From Candidatus Solibacter sp. (GTDB lineage: Bacteria; Acidobacteriota; Terriglobia; Bryobacterales; Bryobacteraceae), in NCBI GenBank assembly GCA_017883345.1, contig JADGNT010000101.1:1-10369 (forward strand): 10,369 nucleotides of DNA, written 5' to 3'. The notes below the pieces were generated by a model, which worked only from the letters and a program-made list of their open reading frames with translations, was not told where the DNA came from and made no database searches. Positions 1-5,653 of the stretch are shown piece by piece (the first letter of the stretch is position 1; every line of letters starts with the position of its first letter). The position numbers and the translations under genes were made by a program.

Positions 1-2
1 GG

Positions 3-1817
3 CAAGCCGACGACTGCGCGGTCCGGATCGCTTACTCTCGGGCAGTCATGGAGGAGCTTAGCCTGGCCGCGACCGATGGCTTCAATCGACTGGCGCATGG
101 GGGCGTTGAGATTGGCGGCGTTCTGTTTGGCGTCCGCGATCCCGATGCGGTGAAGATCCTGGCGCACAGAGCGCTCGCTTGCGAATATGCGTTTGGTCCT
201 TCCTGGATGCTCTCGGACAACGACCGGTGCGCGCTTGAGGATTTGCTGGCCTCGCCCAATACCGATAGCAACCTTTCCGGGATGCAGCCGGTCGGCTGGT
301 ATATTTCGCATACCCGTTCCGAGATTGTGCTCTCCGAAAGAGACCTTCAGTTATTTCAACAGTATTTTCCCGAACTCTGGCAAATCGCGCTGGTGCTGCG
401 CCCGCACCGTTTCGACCCCGTCCGCGCCGGCTTCTTTTTTCGCGATCCGGATGGATCGATGCAAGCGGCATTTTCGCAGCATGAGTTCGTCATCGAACCG
501 GGGGGCAGCAAGCCAGGCATGCATTTGCCCGGTGATCGCGCGCCGGCGGACACCGCGCCCGCTGCGGCGGATCCCAGGGTTTCGGAACCAGCGCTGCTCG
601 AACGGGATCCGCAGCCGTCGGCCATCTCTCACAATCCGCGGAGTGGGCCGGAACCACGTCCTTCTGCGGCGCCACGGGTTGCTTCCAGCTCTTCGCTACG
701 ACGATGGGCCTGGAACGCCGCGGCGATCGCCGTGGCGTTGGCCGGGGTCCTGTTCTGGATCGGCAGGTCGCGTGACTCGGCGGGCCTGTCCCTGCGCGAG
801 CTGGATGCGGGGCGCCAACTGCGAATCGATTGGGACCACAATTCCCGTGTCATCCAACAGAGCGAGAGGGGAGCGCTCGAAATCGAGGATGGATCGCTCA
901 GGCTGCACAACGAACTGTCTCCGGATTTCCTCCGCACCGGCAGCGTTACCTACCTGCGGACTAGCGGCAATGTGCTGGTGCGTTTGGTGGTGCGCGGCGC
1001 GGGTCAAAGCACGTTCACCGAAATACGGCGGTTCCTCGGGCCGCCCGTGGCCAAAGCCGCTCCAATCTACGCCGGCTCCGCCAATCGGTCCGCGAAAAAC
1101 GACGGGACCGATGCCGCGCCGGTGCGGCGGGAACGAGAGCAGGAAGTCCAGCATGGGGAGCCGGTGGAGGACCCGTCGAACCGTACGCCGCGGGACGTGC
1201 GCGTCCAGAGCGAAATTGCTCGCCAGACATCTGCTGCTTCCGCACCCGAGCGGCGGCGGCTTGTACTGCCACCCGCCAGTGTTCCGCGCCTCGCGGAACC
1301 TCTGCTTCCGGCGCCTCCTGTGATCGAGGCGAACACTGCGGCGGCGATGGCGACATTCCCCACGCGGCTGACCGCGCCTGCACCACTGAACCCTGCTGAT
1401 CAAGGTCCCTCGGCCGGAACAGTTATTTGGACCGGTAAACTCGCCAAGAGCGGCACCCTTCAGATTTTCGGCGATCGCGCGTCGCAAGGGCACATTACCG
1501 GAGGTTTGCCCGGCGCGCCCGTCCGCGTGCAGGTCTTTCCATCTGAACTGACCCAGGAAGGCTTGCGCATCTTCACCGCGGACCCCGGGTCGGTCAGCGC
1601 TCCCGAGGCGCCTGGAGCGCAAAACGGCTGGAACCGGACCGTCTATGTTTTGAATCCCAGGAGGGCGGGTGAGATCAGCATCCTGGAAACTCCAGGGCAG
1701 CAGAATGCCTGGAATCGGCTTATCCTGCGCGCTGAACGCGGCGACCACTCGATCATTGTTCTTCGCTGGGAGCGGGTTCCCGCGGAGTCCGCGCTTCACG
1801 CCGCGGGCAATCGATAG
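3..1817 (+). CDS. Membrane-anchored protein with degenerate JAMM/MPN-like N-terminal domain (5' partial)
   Basis: The reading frame is open to the left edge, and the residues before the ATG at 48 (VRIAYSRAVMEEL) fit the start of a JAMM fold, so the true start is probably outside the window. Numbering from that ATG, E21 in VEIGGVLFG and the segment GWYISHTRSEIVLSERD match the family pattern E...HxH-x7-S-x2-D at E21, H88, S96 and D99. The first His position is Ile86, so zinc binding and peptidase activity are doubtful. A Pro/Ala-rich linker follows, then a hydrophobic segment at about 221-239 flanked by Arg (one membrane pass), a beta-rich stretch (about 243-330), a low-complexity linker and a C-terminal domain from about residue 462 that contains PGxQNxWNR twice. 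JAMM proteins cleave isopeptide or peptide bonds or serve as scaffolds; the substrate is unknown here. The gene stands alone on its strand. The fold assignment is fairly secure; the function is not. Confidence 0.75.
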   Translation, partial: QADDCAVRIAYSRAVMEELSLAATDGFNRLAHGGVEIGGVLFGVRDPDAVKILAHRALACEYAFGPSWMLSDNDRCALEDLLASPNTDSNLSGMQPVGWYISHTRSEIVLSERDLQLFQQYFPELWQIALVLRPHRFDPVRAGFFFRDPDGSMQAAFSQHEFVIEPGGSKPGMHLPGDRAPADTAPAAADPRVSEPALLERDPQPSAISHNPRSGPEPRPSAAPRVASSSSLRRWAWNAAAIAVALAGVLFWIGRSRDSAGLSLRELDAGRQLRIDWDHNSRVIQQSERGALEIEDGSLRLHNELSPDFLRTGSVTYLRTSGNVLVRLVVRGAGQSTFTEIRRFLGPPVAKAAPIYAGSANRSAKNDGTDAAPVRREREQEVQHGEPVEDPSNRTPRDVRVQSEIARQTSAASAPERRRLVLPPASVPRLAEPLLPAPPVIEANTAAAMATFPTRLTAPAPLNPADQGPSAGTVIWTGKLAKSGTLQIFGDRASQGHITGGLPGAPVRVQVFPSELTQEGLRIFTADPGSVSAPEAPGAQNGWNRTVYVLNPRRAGEISILETPGQQNAWNRLILRAERGDHSIIVLRWERVPAESALHAAGNR

Positions 1818-1968
1818 CCGGAAGACCTTTCCGCCTCCCAGCGCTTCACAATTCTCGCCCGGCTGGTTTTGGACGGAAATTCCCGCCTGGCTTTGACCCT
1901 CTGCGCCGCTTCGATATCGGGCGTTGCATCCCACGCCTTTGCCACGGCGCGGATCCGAATCCAGCAGA

Positions 1969-2148
1969 TCACGCCATCCATCCGCGGTCGCCTGTCGGGG
2001 GGCGCGGCATTTGCTGGGAATACTTGGGCATGCTCACCGTGCCGCGGAGCCGGTTGAGGGCTTGCGACATCTGATCCACCTGGTCGTCGTACTTCCCACT
2101 AGGAAAAATCGAGCACTCCTCGACGAAGGCCTGCACCCAAGGGCGAGC
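1969..2148 (-). pseudogene. C-terminal remnant of a phage terminase large subunit
   Basis: In the same frame as the CHAT remnant, minus-strand codons from 2148 give ARPWVQAFVEECSIFPSGKY followed by DDQVDQMSQALNRLRG. Terminase large subunits end with this pattern: a Trp-containing strand, a helix with (E)EC..FP.GK.DD.VDA.SQAL..L, and then a variable tail. The DDxVD acidic motif belongs to the RNase H-like nuclease domain. Only about 36 recognisable residues remain, then an unrecognised tail to the stop at 1969. The ATPase part and portal gene are absent, so this is a fossil rather than a prophage. An ATG at 2184 would allow a 71-residue chimeric peptide that starts in the CHAT piece; I doubt it is a real gene. 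Confidence 0.65.
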
Positions 2149-2268
2149 TTCGCCCACTCCCGTCTCGCAGGCGGAGAGCACCATGAGCTGGGTGCCCTAC
2201 AGATCCAAATCCGCGATCTCCAGCGCAGTCATGGCGCCATCACAATGGTTGGCCCCGGCAAGTTGTCC
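2149..2268 (-). pseudogene. Decayed fragment of a CHAT-domain (caspase-like) protein
   Basis: Read on the minus strand from 2268, one frame gives LAGANHCDGAMTALEIADLD, then Leu, an in-frame TAG at 2199-2197, and GTQLMVLSACETGVGE. This follows the CHAT-domain core (LAGAN...DG.LTA.E...LDL.GT.LVVLSACETG.GE), including the catalytic-Cys motif SACETG. The His-containing half that should lie upstream is missing, because the rpsU coding end lies only about 80 nt away, and the sequence leaves the family right after VGE. The TAG would be a single transition from CAG. CHAT proteases in bacteria often act in signalling or defence, but this remnant cannot encode a working one. Confidence 0.72.
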
Positions 2269-2348
2269 CGGTACAGGCGGCAGCACAGCCGAGTACACCG
2301 TGGAGCGTATCGGGCACAGCCCGGCGACCGAGTCCCTTTTGCCTTCCA

Positions 2349-2546
2349 CTACTCAGGCTCCCGGCGAGCCTTCTTGCGATTGCGTTTACGGGCCAAGGCC
2401 TGTTTGACGCGGAGTTTCTGTCCTGGCTTCAAATAGAAGGAGTGCCTTTTGACTTCCCCGATGATGTTCTCCTGCACAACCTGTCTCTTGAAGCGGCGGA
2501 GCGCGTTCTCCACGGTCTCGCCTTCTTGGAGCCTTACCTCAGCCAA
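2349..2546 (-). CDS. rpsU: 30S ribosomal protein S21
   Basis: The 65-residue product is a component of the small ribosomal subunit. It matches S21 throughout: the N-terminal V.L.EGE..E.ALRRFKR segment, the central helix with QENIIGEVKRHSFY, and a very basic tail (RKRNRKKARR). Length is normal for the family. The start is TTG at 2546-2544; no ATG or GTG in frame gives the expected N-terminus (MAEVRLQEGE), and a purine-rich GGGATGGGGG lies a few bases upstream as a possible ribosome binding site. It lies 37 nt downstream of the HU gene on the same strand, so the two are probably co-transcribed. No clear terminator follows the stop. Confidence 0.95.
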   Translation of the reverse strand: MAEVRLQEGETVENALRRFKRQVVQENIIGEVKRHSFYLKPGQKLRVKQALARKRNRKKARREPE

Positions 2547-2583
2547 ATGGCACCCCCATCCCGCCCCGATTCTTCCGATGGCA

Positions 2584-2892
2584 TCACACGGCCTCTTCCG
2601 GCGTCGGAGCCGTCTCGCCTCGAGCCAGCTTTTCCGTCAGCTCCTTGCCGGGCTTGAAGCTTGCATCCCGTTTTGCGGCGATGGTGATGGTCTCCCCGGT
2701 GCGAGGGTTGCGGCCTTGGCGCTCCTTCCTCTCTTTCACCACGAAGCTGCCAAATCCGCGTAGGTCTACCCGTTCGTTTGCTCGGAGCGCCTCCGCAATC
2801 AGGTCCAGAACAGAGTCCACTGCGACTGCAGCCTCGGCCTTCCCCAATTCAGTCTTGGCCGCGACCTTCTCAATCAATTGCTGTTTTGTCAT
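2584..2892 (-). CDS. HU-family nucleoid DNA-binding protein
   Basis: The product is a 102-residue histone-like protein that binds and bends DNA as a dimer. The family pattern is complete: MTKQQLIEKVA at the N-terminus, two amphipathic helices, GFGSF at 46-50, the DNA-arm signature GRNPRTGE at 60-67, and F.PGK.L...L near 79-89. A short acidic/Pro tail (RGETAPTPEEAV) extends past the usual ~90-residue core. The frame is open upstream to an ATG at 3009, but those 39 residues resemble no HU and contain the hairpin sequence, so I place the start at the ATG at 2892, where the HU consensus begins. The upstream AAACAGG is only a weak Shine-Dalgarno. HU and IHF subunits cannot be told apart confidently here. 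It heads a likely HU-rpsU transcript. Confidence 0.93.
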   Translation of the reverse strand: MTKQQLIEKVAAKTELGKAEAAVAVDSVLDLIAEALRANERVDLRGFGSFVVKERKERQGRNPRTGETITIAAKRDASFKPGKELTEKLARGETAPTPEEAV

Positions 2893-3241
2893 CCTGTTTG
2901 AGTTTAGCGGTTTCTGTGGTGAAGCATCTTTGGTGTTGCTGATCGCGGCGAGCAGGCCGCCGCGATTCGTTGGCGGAGGCAACGTGGAGGAAGCGGAAAT
3001 GCGTCTCATGTCCTGTGACTGGTGAAAGCTTTCTTAGGTCACGTCTGGCGGTTCATCAGAAACTGAAGAAGGATTCCTACCTCCGAGCAAACAGATAACG
3101 ACGTATGAAATAGCCCTTTACGCCCGCTTGTGACTGGGAGTACACTGATCCCTGACGCTCTCGCTGCCGAAATTCGCCGGATCGCATTTCGTCCGCCGGG
3201 TGCGCGGCGATCTGGAGAAAATGTCACGGGAGAGAAGATCC
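2893..3241. other. Divergent intergenic region between HU and the small secreted ORF
   Basis: About 350 bp with no supportable gene. It should hold the promoter for the HU-rpsU transcript (minus strand) and any promoter for the 3242 ORF (plus strand). A weak plus-strand candidate is TTTACG at 3117-3122 with TACACT at 3141-3146 (18-nt spacer), about 95 nt before that ORF. I see no convincing -35/-10 pair for HU apart from the leader hairpin described separately. Confidence 0.4.
2942..2966. promoter_or_regulatory. Perfect 9-bp inverted repeat in the HU leader
   Basis: ATCGCGGCG (2942-2950) and its exact complement CGCCGCGAT (2958-2966) flank a 7-nt spacer. On the minus strand this lies 50-74 nt upstream of the HU start codon. 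There is no T-tract, so it is not a standard terminator; it could be a leader hairpin or an operator, or chance in GC-rich DNA. Confidence 0.4.
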
Positions 3242-3427
3242 ATGCTGAGTCGGCTCGTTTTCGCGTTAATGATCCCTGTGACCGGATTTGCCGGTGTCAT
3301 TTACAACCTGGCCTCACCCGCCGGGCCTACTTCTTTTCAATACACATCAGCGGACTTCATTGCATCGCCCCAACTTTCCCTACCTGCGGAACTGTTAGAC
3401 TTTTGGGCTCTCCGCAGGAATTTGTAA
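3242..3427 (+). pseudogene. Short signal-peptide ORF, probably a truncated secreted protein
   Basis: The ATG at 3242 follows a good ribosome binding site (GGAGAGAAGATCC), better than the alternative ATG at 3200. It encodes 61 residues: a signal peptide (MLSRLVFALMIPVTGFA, likely cut after Ala17), then GVIYNLASPAGPTSFQYTSA and a short stretch ending at TAA. The mature start resembles the first beta strands of large secreted proteins in acidobacteria, many of which carry PEP-CTERM tails, but here it stops almost at once. The +1 frame stays open to 3528 and reads on as SPQEFVKEGHF, which suggests a frameshift near 3395-3410 followed by decay. A genuine small secreted peptide is possible but less likely. 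Confidence 0.45.
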
Positions 3428-3606
3428 AAGAGGGCCATTTTACGCGACTTTCTTCACTTTGGGCACCATCCTGGGAGGTCGCGTCGGCGTGGCGGCGCGG
3501 TTCCGGCAACCGCAGCCCACCCTGGTAGCCACACAACCCGCCCCCCCCCCACATTTCCCTGAGAACTCCCCCCGCGCCCCCGCACTACCAGTATCTCTAA
3601 CGTAAT
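3428..3606. other. Short intergenic stretch with C10 homopolymer
   Basis: No gene is supported. The stretch contains a run of ten C at 3541-3550 and further short C-runs just downstream (3567-3581), giving a strongly C-skewed segment within 60 bp of the TPR gene start. No Shine-Dalgarno is seen before the ATG at 3607. Confidence 0.5.
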
Positions 3607-5544
3607 ATGCGCTTCCCCATCCTCTTCGCCATCGCGGCGATGCTCGCGTCCGCCCAGCCGCGCGATGCCGCCTTCCAGGCCTCGGACCGCGCCTACACCG
3701 CCCTGCGCGCGCGCGATTACGATGTCGCGGTGCCCGCCTTTCTCGCCGCCATACAGGCCGCTCCCGCCCGGGCGGACATCCGCAAGGACTTGGCCTACAC
3801 GCTGCTCAAGATCGGCGAGCCCACCCTGGCGCGCGACCAGTTTCGGGAGGCCATGCGGCTCGACCCGGCCGACGCCACGGCCGCGTTGGAGTACGCATTT
3901 CTGTGCTACGAAACCAAGCTGCAGGCCGAGGCGCGCCGCGTCTTCGACCGCCTGCGGCGCACCGGGAACGCCACCGCCGAGCAGGCCTTCCACAATATCG
4001 ACGACCCGCTGGCGGCCGGGATCGCACGATGGCAGCGCGCCATCCTGCTCGGCGGCGATAACTTCAGCGGGCATTTCGAACTCGCCACCCTGGCCGAACA
4101 GCGCGACGAACTGGCGCTCGCCGCCACGCATTTCGAACGCGCCTGGCGCCTGCTCCCCGACCGGCGCACCGTACTGGTGGATCTGGGCCGCGTCTGGCTG
4201 GCCATGGGGCGCACCGGCGACGCCACTTCCGCGCTGCTGGCCGCCTCCCAGGGGGGCGAACCGCGCGCCGCCGAAATGGCCCGCGAACTCCTGCCGGCGC
4301 GCTACCCGTTCGTCAGCGAGTTCCGGCAGGCGCTGGCGCTGGACCCGGCCAATCACGATCTGCGCCGCGAACTGGGCTACCTGCTGTTGCGCATGGGCCG
4401 CGAAAGCGAGGCCGAGGACGAATTTCGCATCCTGGCCCAGAACGCGCCGGACGATCTGCTTTCCGCCACCCAACTGGGCTTTCTGCTCTACGCGCGCGGC
4501 GAGAAGATCCTCGCCATGCCGTTGTTCGACCGCGTGCTCGCCGGCAAGGACGACGATCTCGCCAACCGCGTCCGCGCCGTTCTGCGAATGCCGCAGGTGC
4601 TGCGCCAGCGTGCCTCCACCGCCCCCCTATCCATCGACGCAAAAATCATGGCCGAGCGCAGCATCAAGGCCGGGTATATGAAGGATGCGTTGAAGTACCT
4701 CGAAGCCGCGCACGAGAGCGACCCGGGCGATTTCGACATCATGCGGAAGCTGGCCTGGACCAACAACATCCTGCACCGCGATGCCGTGGCGTTTCGCTGG
4801 TTCGATCTCGCGCGGCGCAGTCCCGACCCCACCATCGCCGCCGACGCCGGGCTGGGGTTCCACAATCTCTATGCCGCGGCGCAGCGCTTCCGGACTACCG
4901 CCTGGCTGTTTCCCATCTTTTCCACGCGCTGGCACGATTTGTTCGCCTACGGCCAAGTCAAGACCGAAATCAACCTGGGATTTCCGGTGCGCCCCTACAT
5001 CAGCATGCGCTTCGTGGGCGATACCCGCCGCACCATCGGCGCGGCCAGCCCGCTGTATCTTTCGGAAAGCTCCTTCATCCTCGCCGTCGGGGCGGCTACC
5101 CAGCCGTGGCACGGCATCACCGCCTGGGGCGAGGCCGGCAGCGCCATCAGCTACCTGAAGGGCCACATGTTGCCGGATTACCGCGGCGGCATATCGGTGA
5201 CGCGCGGGCTGCATCGCGAGGGTAGCGCGTGGTTGGCCGAGGCCACCCTGGATGCGCTCTACGTGAGCCGTTTCGATCGCGATTTTCTGGCCTACACGCA
5301 ATCCCGAGCCGGCTACGATTTCGGCCCGGTTCAGCTCCACTGGAACGGCAACGTCACCATCGACGCCAAACGCCAGGATTGGGCGAATTTCGTGGAGACG
5401 GGGCCCGGATTGCGGGTTCCAGTGGCGCAATCCATGTACCTGACGTTCAACCTGCTGCGCGGCGCGTATCTGATCGACAACCCATCGCGCCGTGGGACCT
5501 TTAACGACCTTCGCGCCGGATTCTGGTATGCGTTCACTCGGTAG
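3607..5544 (+). CDS. Secreted TPR protein with probable beta-rich outer-membrane C-terminal domain
   Basis: The 645-residue product begins with a signal peptide (MRFPILFAIAAMLASA). Residues about 20-410 are helical repeats of the TPR type; clear units are near 56-89, 152-184, 249-282, 283-316 and 350-409, with the usual spaced Leu/Ala/Tyr and closing DP. From about 445 the sequence turns into alternating aromatic/polar strands (YGQVKTEINLGF, RPYISMRFVG, GYDFGPVQLHWNGNVTIDA) and ends in a final strand FWYAFTR, which suggests a small beta-barrel or beta-sheet domain like the C-terminus of NfrA-type proteins. Such TPR-plus-barrel proteins export or organise surface polysaccharide, but that role is inferred. 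No ribosome binding site precedes the ATG. The next gene encodes a secreted hydrolase-like protein on the same strand. Confidence 0.8.
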   Translation: MRFPILFAIAAMLASAQPRDAAFQASDRAYTALRARDYDVAVPAFLAAIQAAPARADIRKDLAYTLLKIGEPTLARDQFREAMRLDPADATAALEYAFLCYETKLQAEARRVFDRLRRTGNATAEQAFHNIDDPLAAGIARWQRAILLGGDNFSGHFELATLAEQRDELALAATHFERAWRLLPDRRTVLVDLGRVWLAMGRTGDATSALLAASQGGEPRAAEMARELLPARYPFVSEFRQALALDPANHDLRRELGYLLLRMGRESEAEDEFRILAQNAPDDLLSATQLGFLLYARGEKILAMPLFDRVLAGKDDDLANRVRAVLRMPQVLRQRASTAPLSIDAKIMAERSIKAGYMKDALKYLEAAHESDPGDFDIMRKLAWTNNILHRDAVAFRWFDLARRSPDPTIAADAGLGFHNLYAAAQRFRTTAWLFPIFSTRWHDLFAYGQVKTEINLGFPVRPYISMRFVGDTRRTIGAASPLYLSESSFILAVGAATQPWHGITAWGEAGSAISYLKGHMLPDYRGGISVTRGLHREGSAWLAEATLDALYVSRFDRDFLAYTQSRAGYDFGPVQLHWNGNVTIDAKRQDWANFVETGPGLRVPVAQSMYLTFNLLRGAYLIDNPSRRGTFNDLRAGFWYAFTR

Positions 5545-5546
5545 CA

Positions 5547-5644
5547 ATCACTCCCTAACGGTCGTGGCTCGGATGGCGTCGTTGATGCTACGAGACTTCG
5601 CAGCAGAGCCGCGACAATCAGAGCCGCGACCGTTAGGGAGCGAT
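5547..5644. repeat. Large imperfect palindrome with internal direct repeat (dispersed-repeat type)
   Basis: The arms 5547-5570 and 5621-5644 are reverse complements at 22 of 24 positions, around a 50-nt spacer; the core is CTCCCTAACGGTCG / CGACCGTTAGGGAG. Within it, CAGAGCCGCGAC occurs twice 15 bp apart (5604-5615 and 5619-5630), so the left arm could pair with either copy. It begins 2 nt after the TPR stop codon. Its form is like REP or MITE-type intergenic elements of acidobacteria, but a second copy cannot be shown in this window. There is no T-tract, so it is not a simple terminator. Confidence 0.7.
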
Positions 5645-5653
5645 CTTCGAGTC

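Larger units (their letters stand above)
1818..2348. other. 531-bp stretch without an intact gene (gene-fossil region)
   Basis: This interval separates the JAMM-like gene from rpsU, whose 3' ends face each other across it. The middle holds the CHAT and terminase remnants on the minus strand. In 1818-1968 I recognise nothing on either strand; open frames there translate to low-complexity Arg/Ala-rich sequence without family resemblance. Near the rpsU end there is a 5-bp hairpin with a 3-nt loop at 2311-2323 but no T-tract. Confidence 0.6.

Noticed and set aside
696..1934. Long open frame on the minus strand (412 codons) opposite the JAMM-like gene
   Set aside because: Its translation is low-complexity Arg/Gly/Pro-rich without family resemblance; it is a by-product of high GC codon use in the plus-strand gene, which has recognisable domains.
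2311..2323. CGGGC-ACA-GCCCG hairpin downstream of rpsU as a terminator
   Set aside because: The stem is only 5 bp and no T-run follows on the minus strand.
1924..2436. Plus-strand open frame of 170 codons over the fossil region and rpsU
   Set aside because: It runs antisense to recognisable rpsU, CHAT and terminase sequence and has no protein-family signal.
2893..3009. 39-residue N-terminal extension of HU
   Set aside because: HU proteins start at MTKQQLIEKV; the extension has no HU similarity and contains the leader hairpin.
3454..4473. Minus-strand open frame of 339 codons opposite the TPR gene
   Set aside because: Composition is Gly/Arg/Gln-rich with no motif; the plus-strand frame has a signal peptide and TPR repeats.
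5492..5653. Longer hydrolase start at 5492 overlapping the TPR gene
   Set aside because: It would translate the palindromic element and bury the signal peptide 50 residues inside the protein.
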